Assembly: GCF_001905345.1 (NCBI RefSeq)
Contig: NZ_LFBV01000003.1
Span: 1 to 64,000 of the forward strand
From: Streptomyces uncialis
Lineage (GTDB): Bacteria; Actinomycetota; Actinomycetes; Streptomycetales; Streptomycetaceae
Direction of reading: 5' to 3'
DNA: 64,000 bases
Position 1 is the stretch's first letter. Each line of letters starts with the position of its first letter. The notes below the pieces were generated by a model. It was not told the origin of the DNA. It saw only the letters and a program-made list of their open reading frames with translations, and did no database searches. Positions 16,269 to 23,838 of this stretch are shown piece after piece. Position numbers and translations under genes: made by a program.

Positions 16269-16606
16269 CTACTTCTGACCCATGGGCACCACGTTGGCCC
16301 CGACCTGCGGCGCCGACGGGGCGAACCCGCATCCCAGCGAGGCCAGCACGCGCAGCGACATTCCGGCCAGGAAGACCCTGCGGCGACCGAGCAGGTCCGC
16401 GGCGCGGCCGCACAACAGCAGCAGGCCGGCGAAGGCCAGCGCATAGGCCTGACCGCCCAGTGGATGGTGGCGCCGTGCGCCCGGAACTCCCCCTCGATGG
16501 CCGGCAGGGCGGTCAGCAGACTGGTGCCGTCCAGGATGGTCATGAAGAACGCCGTGCCCAGCAGCACCAGCACCCGCCACTTCGAAGGGGACGGCCGCGG
16601 GCTCAC
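16269..16606 (-). pseudogene. truncated, frameshifted MFS transporter (DHA2 type)
   Basis: The start (WRVLVLLGTAFFMTILDGTS, LTALPAIEGEFRAHGA) is the first transmembrane helix of drug:H+ antiporters of the EmrB/QacA type. After about 16450 the sequence continues in another frame with YALAFAGLLLLCGRAADLLGRRRVFLAG, the conserved loop between helices 2 and 3, and stops after about 110 of the usual 450-500 residues. The GTG start overlaps the SRPBCC stop by four bases, so an arsR-SRPBCC-transporter operon once existed. Confidence 0.75.
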
Positions 16607-17061
16607 CCGTACCCTCCCGCACCCAGCTCGGCTCCCAGCGCGTCGAGCCAGTCGCCGGTACCGATCTCCCGCCAGGAAGACTCCTCCCGACCGTCGAGAA
16701 AGGTGCCCTGCTCGGTGAGGACCAGCCGGGTGCCCCCGTCGGCCGGGCAGAACTCCACGGTCGTCAGTGACGCCGTCGCGAGAGCGTCCCCCGCGTACAG
16801 CACAGAGGTGTAGACGATGCGCTCGTCCGGGACGATGTCGCGGTACAGCGCCTCGAACGTCAGCGACGGGCCGCTGTCCGGACGGCTGCGGTTGACCTCC
16901 CGGCCCCCGACCCGGAAGTCCAGCTCATGGTCGGCGTCGGGCGTGGAGAACCAGCGGGCCTTGGCCTTCGGGTCGGCCCATTCCGCGAACACCCGGGCCG
17001 CCGGGGCCGGGTAGAGGCGTTCGAGGGTGAACGTGGCGTGGGTGACGCAACGGTCGGTCAT
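16603..17061 (-). CDS. SRPBCC (AHSA1-type) domain protein
   Basis: 152 residues, starting at the ATG that follows the arsR stop (TGATG junction). It begins FTLERLYPAPAARVFAEWADPKAKARWF, the standard first helix-grip segment, and has ELDFRVGG and GGTRLVLTEQGTF in the sheet, plus GTGDWLDAL at the C-terminal helix. Proteins of this fold bind hydrophobic ligands in a cavity. Very often they are encoded directly behind an ArsR regulator, as here. Confidence 0.85.
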   Translation of the reverse strand: MTDRCVTHATFTLERLYPAPAARVFAEWADPKAKARWFSTPDADHELDFRVGGREVNRSRPDSGPSLTFEALYRDIVPDERIVYTSVLYAGDALATASLTTVEFCPADGGTRLVLTEQGTFLDGREESSWREIGTGDWLDALGAELGAGGYG

Positions 17062-17411
17062 CACGGGCTCCCTTGCTCCGGTGTGCCGGGATCGTCGAGC
17101 AGGTGGTCGCCGAGCCGGTCCAGCAGCCGTTCCCAGGAGGTGCGCTGCCCGGCGAGCCAGTCCTCGGCCGTCCGCAGCACGTCCGGCTCGATGCGGCAGG
17201 TGCGGACGCGGCCGGTCTTCTCGGATCTGACCAGCCCGCAGGCTTCCAGCACCTGGATGTGCTGCATGACGGCCGGTAGTGACATCTCCAGTGGCCTCGC
17301 CAGTTCGCTGACCGACACCGGCCCGCGGACCAAGCGCTCCACCGTCGCCCGGCGCGTTCCGTCCGCCAGCGCCTGGAAAACCCGGTCCAGCGATCCGCCA
17401 TAGTTAGGCAT
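17061..17411 (-). CDS. ArsR-family transcriptional regulator
   Basis: 116 residues. A winged helix-turn-helix fills residues 8-90: ALADGTRRATVERLVRGPVSVSELARPLEMSLPAVMQHIQVLEACGLV. There are no metal-binding cysteine pairs, and the C-terminal WLAGQRTSWERLLDRLGDHL is the extension seen in ArsR proteins paired with AHSA1 proteins. It is the first gene of the three-gene operon and probably represses it. Confidence 0.87.
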   Translation of the reverse strand: MPNYGGSLDRVFQALADGTRRATVERLVRGPVSVSELARPLEMSLPAVMQHIQVLEACGLVRSEKTGRVRTCRIEPDVLRTAEDWLAGQRTSWERLLDRLGDHLLDDPGTPEQGSP

Positions 17412-17866
17412 GTCATTGACTATGAGTCGGCACCTACCTATAGCCGAGTGTTTCCTTAACCAACGAGCCGATCACGGTGGTCATCGGAGCATCCCCGCGT
17501 AGCGGGACCGACGTGCCCGCGCCGTGGACCGACGGTGTTCGGGCTCGGCAAGCGGCGTCGCGCGATCCGGGTCCGGCCGGGGAGCCGGCCCATTGCCGGC
17601 AAGGGTGAGCCGTCACTCAGCCGGCCTGAGTCCACGAGTCGCTCGCCGCGGCGTGCGCAGCCGTCCACGTGATCCTCGCGGCCACCGGCCACGGGCAGGG
17701 GCCCGGGGATTCCGGGAGGGGGGACGCGCACCCGCCTCCGTCTGGTCCTTTACTCCGGCCGGTGGGGCGCCGCGACCAGACGAAGGCCGTGCGGGGAATG
17801 AGTCCGCGCTACCGCGAGGTCCCGTGCGAGGTGTTCGCGGCGCCGTCATACCCCCCGGTCAACGCT
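17412..17866. other. intergenic containing a solitary CRISPR-like repeat
   Basis: About 450 bases downstream of the AA10 gene and upstream of arsR, both leftward. Apart from the arsR promoter and the repeat at 17486-17512, nothing was recognised. There is no second repeat at spacer distance. Confidence 0.5.
17486..17512 (-). repeat. solitary type I-E CRISPR-like repeat
   Basis: Reads GGAGCATCCCCGCGTAG then CGGGACCGAC on the plus strand. It has the inverted core CCCCGCG/CGGG and the GTCGG start and GGAGC end (in reverse orientation) typical of actinobacterial type I-E repeats. A near-identical copy (24 of 27 bases) lies at 30074-30100. No cas gene or array is in the window. Confidence 0.5.
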
Positions 17867-18736
17867 TCAGTTCGTCGTGCGGCGACCGCGGCTGAAGAGC
17901 AGGGCACCCACGGCGAACGCGGCGGCGCCCCCGGCCCAGGTCACAGCACCGGCCAACGGGGAACCGGAAGGCTGCGACCGGGCGGAGACCGGTGCGGGCG
18001 GGTGCTCGTCCCCGCCGTGCCCCGCGTGGCTGACGGTCGAGCGGGACGCGCCCGCATCGATCTTCCCCTCGGTCGGAGCCTTGGCCGTGGACGTGGCCGC
18101 CGTACCGAAGGCGACGTCCGAGCAGCCGTAGAACGCCTCGGGACTGTCGTGGCGCTGCCAGACCTTGTAGACGATGTGGCGGCCTGTGCGGGCGGGGAGG
18201 GCGCCGGTGAACCGGTAGTAGCCGTTGTCGCTGGCGCGCGGTGTGGCGTAGGTGCCCACCGGGGTCGCGTCCAGGTCCGACCACTTCAGCGGTTTCGTCG
18301 GGTCGAAGCCCTGCTTGGTGATGTACATGGTCATCGTGCCCAGGTGGGCCGCGGTGATCCGCACGTTGAAGTTGTAGGGACCCGGGGCGACCGTCGTGGC
18401 GGGCCAGTCGGTGCGGGCCCAGTCCAGGGCGCGGTACTTCGTGCGGTTGGCGGAACAGAGCTTGCCGTCGGGAATGATCTGCTGGTGCTTGCTGTCGGCG
18501 TTGGCGATGTTCACCTCGTTCCAGTCGTACAGCGGCTGGGTCCCGGAGTCGGCGACGAGGTCCTTGCAGACCTGGGACTTCGGCGTCTCCGGGCCTTCGG
18601 CGAAGCAGGCGCTCACCCGGCTGACCGGCCCGAAGACGGAGCCGTGGGCGCTCGCGGGTGAGGGTGTCAGGGATATGAATGTCGCGGCGGATACGACCAC
18701 GGAGGCTGTGGCGAGGCTGCGTCGGACAGCGGACAT
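17867..18736 (-). CDS. lytic polysaccharide monooxygenase (AA10), membrane-anchored
   Basis: 289 residues. The Sec signal ends at SPASA and the mature protein starts HGSVFGPVSR, placing the first histidine-brace ligand at position 1. The second brace histidine is likely in RITAAHLGTMTMYITK. Other AA10 marks are CKDLVADSG, YDWNEVNI and YKVWQRHDSPEAFYGCSDVAF. The enzyme cuts chitin or cellulose oxidatively using copper. Beyond about residue 205 a Thr/Ala linker leads to a transmembrane helix (AVTWAGGAAAFAVGALLF) and a basic tail RGRR. So this enzyme is held at the cell surface instead of carrying a carbohydrate-binding module. Two DasR-like sites lie upstream. Confidence 0.93.
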   Translation of the reverse strand: MSAVRRSLATASVVVSAATFISLTPSPASAHGSVFGPVSRVSACFAEGPETPKSQVCKDLVADSGTQPLYDWNEVNIANADSKHQQIIPDGKLCSANRTKYRALDWARTDWPATTVAPGPYNFNVRITAAHLGTMTMYITKQGFDPTKPLKWSDLDATPVGTYATPRASDNGYYRFTGALPARTGRHIVYKVWQRHDSPEAFYGCSDVAFGTAATSTAKAPTEGKIDAGASRSTVSHAGHGGDEHPPAPVSARSQPSGSPLAGAVTWAGGAAAFAVGALLFSRGRRTTN

Positions 18737-18813
18737 GGGGGCTCACTCCCGTACGTGTAGGGACGTCGCGAGGGATGGGACGACACCGGCCCGGGTGTGT
18801 GGGGTTGGGGCGG

Positions 18814-18848
18814 TGGTCTGCACCAGAGGATCACATTGGTCCGTACCA
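18814..18848 (-). promoter_or_regulatory. two DasR-type dre-like palindromes upstream of the AA10 gene
   Basis: TGGTCTGCACCA (18814-18825) matches 10 of 12 positions of the core dre site TGGTCTAGACCA. TGGTCCGTACCA (18837-18848), within the longer palindrome ATTGGT-CCGT-ACCAAT, matches 9 of 12. They lie about 80-110 bases before the start codon, a sensible position for a repressor. DasR is the GlcNAc-responsive regulator of chitin use in Streptomyces. Confidence 0.45.
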
Positions 18849-18849
18849 A

Positions 18850-19161
18850 TAGCAAGGGAGTTGTGTGCCAACTGCCGGCCCTCCCCAGGGGAGGAGGTTT
18901 CCCTCGCCAGGCCAGTAGTCGGCGCGCAGCCGGTCACGGTTCCCGGACCGTCCACATTGGTACGCGCAGGCGGCAACCCGCCAGATCCGGTCCGCCCCTG
19001 CCGGAGGCCGACAAGCCGGACCCGCCCGCAACGACCCGACGCACATCCCCTACGCCCCGACCCGCAGCCGAACCGCGACACCACCCACCCCAACAGCCCC
19101 CGGAGCAAGGGGGGCGGAGTCGCTTCGCGCTGTCCGGCACGCGGGTCATGTGACTGCGTCC
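18850..19161. other. intergenic, mostly featureless
   Basis: About 310 bases between the AA10 upstream region and the end of the merR gene. A further CATTGGTACG half-site occurs near 18953. No gene recognised. Confidence 0.4.
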
Positions 19162-19653
19162 TCACTCCTCTGGTGCGTCCTCGTTTCGCACTCTCATGAG
19201 ACCGGTGCCACGGCGTCGATCGTCGGTTCTCCGGCCGGACTTCGGGGACCGGCCGCGCTCGGCGATGAGCCGCCGGTAGTTCGGGCACTGGGTGACATTC
19301 TCGTACTCGCAGTTCAGGCCGCCCTCGATGAGCTCCAACGAGGCCTGGGCCGCCGCGATTCCCGACCGGAGCTCCTCGGCCACGGGACGCAGGATCTCGT
19401 GCCGGGTGGCGCGGTCCGCATTCGCGGTCAGGCTCCTGATGATGTTCAGACCGAGACCGGCCTGCTTCATGACAAGGATCGCCGCCACCCGGGTGAGGTC
19501 GTCCGCACCGTAGCGGCGGCGCCCGCCCGCGTCCCGTCGGGGGTGCAGCAGGTCCATCGCCTCCCAATGTCGCAGCACGTGCGTGGCCAGGCCGAACCGT
19601 GCCGCGAGGGCGCCGATGCTCAAGGTGCCGCCGCCGTCTTCGCTTGACTTCAT
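19162..19653 (-). CDS. MerR-family transcriptional regulator
   Basis: 163 residues from the ATG at 19653; other in-frame ATGs lie at 19674 and 19689. The MerR winged helix is clear: LSIGALAARFGLATHVLRHWEAMDLLHPRRDAGGRRRY. A long dimerisation helix and a C-terminal pair of cysteines (CEYENVTQCPNYRRLI) follow; two cysteines so spaced might bind a metal or sense redox state. A TTAATGT -10-like element ends about seven bases before this ATG, so the transcript may be leaderless. It is divergent from a methyltransferase gene, its likely target. Confidence 0.82.
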   Translation of the reverse strand: MKSSEDGGGTLSIGALAARFGLATHVLRHWEAMDLLHPRRDAGGRRRYGADDLTRVAAILVMKQAGLGLNIIRSLTANADRATRHEILRPVAEELRSGIAAAQASLELIEGGLNCEYENVTQCPNYRRLIAERGRSPKSGRRTDDRRRGTGLMRVRNEDAPEE

Positions 19654-19670
19654 GCCGACATTAAGTCGCA

Positions 19671-19685
19671 GCATGACGTCCATGC
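19671..19685. promoter_or_regulatory. short palindrome in the merR/methyltransferase divergent region
   Basis: GCATG-ACGTC-CATGC is an inverted repeat exactly between the two divergent genes. It is a candidate operator for the MerR protein, but it is short and overlaps the methyltransferase start codon. Confidence 0.3.
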
Positions 19686-20454
19686 CCAAGAATCAGGAAG
19701 CGGTGGAAGAGCACCGCGACACCGAAGCCCTGCTGGCCGTCCTCGATGCCGCGGACCGGATGCCGAGCGCCACTCGGCTGCGAGCCCGCTCCTACAAACT
19801 GCTGTCCCTCATCCCGGGCTCGACCGTCGTGGACGTCGGCTGCGGAGCCGGACGAGCCGTCGCCGAACTGGCCGAACGAGGCGTCCACGCGGTGGGTGTG
19901 GACCCCAGTCCGAGGATGCTGGCGGCGGCCCGGGAGCGGTGGCCGGAGGCCGAGTTCCGGGAGGCGGGGGCGGAGGATCTGCCGTTCGCCGAGGGAAGTG
20001 TGTGCGCGGTTACCGTGCCGACAAGGTCTTCCACGTACTTCAGGAGCCAGGACGCGCGGTGGCGGAAGCACGACGGGTCCTCTGCCCGGGCGGCAGGATC
20101 GCCCTGGTCGGTCAGGACTGGGACGCCATCATGATCGACTCGGATGACGCGGCGTTCACCCGCACGATCGTGCACGCCCGCGCCGACCTCCTGGGCACGC
20201 CCCGCGCCGGCCGCCAGTACCGCAGCCTGCTCCTGGCCGGCGGCTTCGACGATGTCACGGTCGAGGCGCACACCAGCGTGTTCACCGACCCCGCGACGCT
20301 GTCGCTGCTCGCGAGGCTCGCCGAGCCGGCCTGCGCCGGCGGCGCCGTCGGCCGTGACCAGGCGGATGAATGGCTCGCCGAGCAGCGCCGCCGCGCCGAG
20401 GCCGGCCGCCTCCTCATCGCCATTCCGTTCTTCGTGGCCTCCGCTTCCGCCTGA
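19682..20454 (+). pseudogene. SAM-dependent methyltransferase with one frameshift
   Basis: The first part reads STVVDVGCGAGRAVAELAERG (SAM motif I) and VDPSPRMLAAARERWP, and stays credible up to FAEGSVCAV. The protein then continues in the next frame: YRADKVFHVL, EARRVLCPGGRIALVGQDWDA and a normal C-terminus with FTDPATLSLLARLAEPA. One indel near 20008 splits an otherwise whole 250-residue enzyme. It is either a recent mutation or a sequencing error. Divergent merR gene upstream. Confidence 0.7.
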
Positions 20455-20490
20455 GCGGGAGCGCGCTGTCCCGGGCTTCGCCCCCTGGGA

Positions 20491-20889
20491 TCAGCCGGGA
20501 GGTTCGGGTGAGGTGCGGTTCCCGGGGGGCGCCTGGTCGGCCTGCTGGGACGGGTGCGCCGGGGAGTGGAAGAGCTGCCGGACTCCGGTGGTGTTCAGGA
20601 TGCGTTCCAGGAACGGGGGCGGACCGTCCAGATGGAGCCGTACGTCCCGTGCGGTGGTCTTGCGGTGGATCATCAGGAGGGCGGAGATGCCCATGGTGTC
20701 GCAGAACCGGAGTGCGGTGCAGTCGAGACGCAGATCGTGGAGGTCGGGTCGCGTGGTGAGGCAGTGGTCGGCGTGCTGGACCAGTTCGTCGCTGGTGGCG
20801 TGGTCGAGGTCTCCCGCGAGATGGAGGGATGCGGTGCCCGGGCCGGCTTCAACGGTGAGGATGAAGGGGGAATGGGGCATGGGGGTCAT
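20491..20889 (-). CDS. STAS-domain protein with Thr at the acceptor site
   Basis: 132 residues. The STAS fold is seen in FILTVEAGPGTASLHLAGDLDH, LRLDCTALRFCDTMGISALLMI, and VRLHLDGPPPFLERILNTTGV. The usual Asp-Ser phosphorylation pair reads Asp-Thr (CDTMG), so phosphorylation would be on threonine or be altered. The last 20 residues are proline-rich. The start overlaps the stop of the B12 protein by four bases, making this the third gene of a sensor operon. Confidence 0.83.
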   Translation of the reverse strand: MTPMPHSPFILTVEAGPGTASLHLAGDLDHATSDELVQHADHCLTTRPDLHDLRLDCTALRFCDTMGISALLMIHRKTTARDVRLHLDGPPPFLERILNTTGVRQLFHSPAHPSQQADQAPPGNRTSPEPPG

Positions 20890-21983
20890 GCGGTGACTCC
20901 GGGGTGTGTTCCGGCCGGCAGGGGCGCGCCGTCCAGGGCGAAGCGTGCCTGGTCGAGCAGCCGGGTGGATCGGGGGAAGTCCTTGAGTTCGGCGGCCAGG
21001 ATGTTCAGGGCGGGGTGCAGGGACCGGGCGGGGACGTGGCGTGCGGTGAGGATGCCGGCCGTCCAGATGATGAACGTGGTGAACAGGTCGTCGTCATCGG
21101 TGTAGAGGGCCGCGGCCAGGAAGTCGACGATGTGTCCGATGTCCTCGGCGGTGCGCTCGCGCTGGGGGGTGGTGTAGGCGGCCATCGCGGGGAACTGCTC
21201 TTCGAGCCGGGCGAGGACTCCTCTGACGAGCTGTCCCTGGGAGCGGGCGACGAACGTGTACTCCTGGTCGGCGAGGTGGGGAAGGTCGTCGATCTGCTGC
21301 CGCCCGGCGGCGAGGCTGGGCGGGGGGATGCCGTCGGCGAGCTGCCGGGCGGCGGCGCGCGCGTCGGGGGCCCAGGCGTTGGCTCCGAGCAGGCGGGCGT
21401 AGCGGCCGTCGGGTCCGAAGGCCGCTCCGCCGGTGAGGACGGGGATTCCGATGGCCTGGCAGGCGGTGATCGCGGCGTGGGCGGTGGGCAGTCGGGTGGG
21501 GAGGGAGGAGGAGAGCGCGACGGCGTCCGCGCCGTGGTGGTGGAGGTGGGTGATGAGGTGGTGGGTGGGCACCTGGGCGCCCAGGAAGTCGACCTGCCAG
21601 CCGCGCAGGGTGAGGACTTCGGCGAGGAGGCGGGCTGGCAGGACGTGCCATTCCTGGTCCACGCACGCCACGGTGACCCGGCCCAGGGCAGGTGGGGTGC
21701 GGACGGCGGGGTGGTGGGCGAGGGCGGCGATGACGCGCTCGGTTATCGCGGTGGCGGCATGTTCCTGTGCGACGCTCAGGCGGTTGGCCGCCCACTGCGC
21801 ACCGACCTTCACCTGCACCGGGGCGATGAGATCCAGCAGGATCGTCTCCGCGTCCACGCCATCCTCCAGGGCGGTGAGGACGATATCGGCGGCACGGTGT
21901 TCGTCGCGGCCGGTCACCGCCTTCCACAGCCGGTCCTGGAGAGTTCGGACGTCGCCGGTTTCGGTGTTGTCGGTCGGGTTCAT
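20886..21983 (-). CDS. CarH-like cobalamin-binding sensor protein
   Basis: 365 residues. Residues 10-90 form the helical cap seen in B12 photoreceptors, with QWAANRLSVAQEH at 63-75: the W-x9-E-H signature (W64, E74, H75) of CarH/LitR adenosylcobalamin light sensors. Residues 100-225 form the B12-binding Rossmann domain; the loop QEWHVLPARLL gives a candidate cobalt ligand H113 (E-x-H in place of D-x-H-x-x-G), followed by VALSSSLPTR and GIPVLTGGAAFG. CarH has an N-terminal MerR DNA-binding domain; this protein has none. Instead it carries about 120 extra C-terminal helical residues of unknown role. It overlaps a phosphatase gene upstream and a STAS gene downstream by four bases each. Confidence 0.85.
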   Translation of the reverse strand: MNPTDNTETGDVRTLQDRLWKAVTGRDEHRAADIVLTALEDGVDAETILLDLIAPVQVKVGAQWAANRLSVAQEHAATAITERVIAALAHHPAVRTPPALGRVTVACVDQEWHVLPARLLAEVLTLRGWQVDFLGAQVPTHHLITHLHHHGADAVALSSSLPTRLPTAHAAITACQAIGIPVLTGGAAFGPDGRYARLLGANAWAPDARAAARQLADGIPPPSLAAGRQQIDDLPHLADQEYTFVARSQGQLVRGVLARLEEQFPAMAAYTTPQRERTAEDIGHIVDFLAAALYTDDDDLFTTFIIWTAGILTARHVPARSLHPALNILAAELKDFPRSTRLLDQARFALDGAPLPAGTHPGVTA

Positions 21984-23659
21984 GCGGTGTACCTGCCCCG
22001 GGTGTGGCCGTTCACCGCACTCAGGTGGGTCGTGAGGGGGGCGCTGATCGCGATGACGGCCATGTCGTCGCGGCGGCCGTCACGCAGCCACTGCGAGGCG
22101 AGCATCTGGATGCGCTCGACGACGGCTTCCCCGGGCATGCCGGCGCACTCCGCCAAGGCATGCTTCAGGCGTTCGTCGCCGAACAGTTCGTCGCCGAGCG
22201 GTCCGCCGCGGGCCTCGGTGAATCCGTCGGTGTAGAGCACGCATGTCTCGCCCGGTTGCAGAACCGTCTCGACCGAGCGGACCTCGATGGTCGGGAGGGC
22301 GCCGATCAGAGTGCCGTGGGTGGGGACCTCCTCGACGCTGCCGTCCATGCGGATCACCAGCGGGGCGGGATGACCGGCCGAGGTGAGGCGCAGCCGTACC
22401 TGGTTCTCCGTGCGCTGCGCCGACGCCATCACCAGGGTCGCGAAGCGGGTGTGGTGCGAGGTCAGGAGTGCTCCGTTGAGGAGTTGCAGCATGCGCTCGT
22501 GGTCGTCCGCCATCGGCATCAGCGCCTGGAGGGTGTTGCGGATCTTGCCGGTCAGGACCGCCGCGTCCAGGCCCTTGCCGCACACGTCGCCCAGGACCAC
22601 CAGTGACGCGTCGTCCGGGGTGCTGCCGGGGTGGGCGTCGTAGAAGTCGCCGCCCACCCGTTCACCGGCCCCGGCGGCCCGGTAGCCGCCGCTGATCTCC
22701 ACGCCGTTGAGCCGCTGGAGCCGGGGCGGGAGCAGGTCGCGCATGAGGGTCTGGGTGATGGCGCTCTGTTCGCTGTAGAGGCGGGAGGCGGACAGGGCGG
22801 CGCCGGCCCGGGCGGCGAACAGCCGGGCGAAGATCTCTTCGTTCTCGCTGAACCGCGCGTGGTCGGTGGTGCGCAGCAGGATCAGGGCTCCGGCGGGCAC
22901 GCCGTGGCCGGGCAGGGGGGTCACGACGACGGACCGGATCGTTCCGCCGAAGTCCTGCGGGACGGTCCAGTCGGGCAGGGCCGCGGGGTCGATCCAGCGT
23001 GAGGGCACGGGCGGGAACCCCTGCAACGCCTCGCTGAGGCCCGGGAGTTGGGACGGATCGGCGGACACCCTGGTGCGGATGACGTCCTGGCCCGTGATGG
23101 CGAGGGCGACGGGCAGCTTTCCGCCGGACGACGGGGCGACGACGACCGCCACATCCGCGAGGTATTCGGCGGCCAGCTGCGCGGTGGCGGCCATGCACCT
23201 GTCGGTGTTCAGTGAGGCCAGCAGGACGTTGGACGCCTCCGCGAGGAATCTGGTGCGTTCGCGCTCGGTGGCGAGCGCCTCTTCGGCGTTGCGCCGGTCG
23301 GTGTCGTCGATCAGCCACCACGCCACGCTCCCGTCCCGCTGTGCAGTGGGGTGCGCCTCGAAGCTGTGCGCCGCGATCCGTCCCGATACCGGAGGGAGTG
23401 CCTCGGCGTGCCGGCGGTCCTGCGCGAGGAGTTGCCCGTGGGCGACCGCTTCCCGGTGGGCGCTGGCCAGCCAGTCCGGGACCGCGTCCCGCAGGCTCGC
23501 GCCGGGCACCGCGTCCTTCAGGAGAAGGGCGGCCGCGGGGTTCACCTGTACGAGGGTGCCGGTCCCGTCGGCCATGATCGCGGGGCAGGGGGCCTGAGCC
23601 CACAGACCGTACGAGTGCTGCTCGGGTCCCGTGACGGAGACCATCTCGGTAGAGGCCAT
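21980..23659 (-). CDS. PAS-GAF-SpoIIE protein phosphatase
   Basis: 559 residues from the ATG at 23659; ATG 23644 is the alternative, and neither has a strong ribosome binding site. Residues about 20-130 resemble a PAS domain (MADGTGTLVQVNPAAALLL), 140-305 a GAF domain, and 320-545 a SpoIIE/PP2C phosphatase with RVGGDFYDA, GDVCGKGLDAAVLTG, SAGHPAPL, YTDGFTEARG and RRDDMAVIA, all metal ligands present. It would dephosphorylate a STAS protein when its sensory domains detect a signal. First gene of the operon with the B12 protein and a STAS protein. Confidence 0.87.
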   Translation of the reverse strand: MASTEMVSVTGPEQHSYGLWAQAPCPAIMADGTGTLVQVNPAAALLLKDAVPGASLRDAVPDWLASAHREAVAHGQLLAQDRRHAEALPPVSGRIAAHSFEAHPTAQRDGSVAWWLIDDTDRRNAEEALATERERTRFLAEASNVLLASLNTDRCMAATAQLAAEYLADVAVVVAPSSGGKLPVALAITGQDVIRTRVSADPSQLPGLSEALQGFPPVPSRWIDPAALPDWTVPQDFGGTIRSVVVTPLPGHGVPAGALILLRTTDHARFSENEEIFARLFAARAGAALSASRLYSEQSAITQTLMRDLLPPRLQRLNGVEISGGYRAAGAGERVGGDFYDAHPGSTPDDASLVVLGDVCGKGLDAAVLTGKIRNTLQALMPMADDHERMLQLLNGALLTSHHTRFATLVMASAQRTENQVRLRLTSAGHPAPLVIRMDGSVEEVPTHGTLIGALPTIEVRSVETVLQPGETCVLYTDGFTEARGGPLGDELFGDERLKHALAECAGMPGEAVVERIQMLASQWLRDGRRDDMAVIAISAPLTTHLSAVNGHTRGRYTA

Positions 23660-23810
23660 ATAGAGGGCCCGCCCGAGGCGAACCACACCACCCTTCCCAC
23701 TGGAGGAAAAATACTTAACCGACGGCAAGCATCACTCAGGCGTGTCGTCGATGGCAACCCGCCCCCACGGGCCGCCGTTCGGGAAAGGCGCGTCTCGCGC
23801 ACTCCTCGCG

Positions 23811-23831
23811 GTGAAGGTTCACAACCTTCAC
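23811..23831. promoter_or_regulatory. perfect 9-bp inverted repeat
   Basis: GTGAAGGTT-CAC-AACCTTCAC lies eight bases after the stop codon at 23839 and about 150 bases upstream of the PAS-GAF phosphatase gene. It is a good operator candidate for the photosensor-like operon; a weak terminator is also possible. AACCTTCAC half-sites recur near 15180 and 27447. Confidence 0.5.
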
Positions 23832-23838
23832 CGAAAGG

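Noticed and set aside
20904..22235. 443-residue plus-strand frame
   Set aside because: Antisense to the B12-binding and phosphatase genes, with no motifs.
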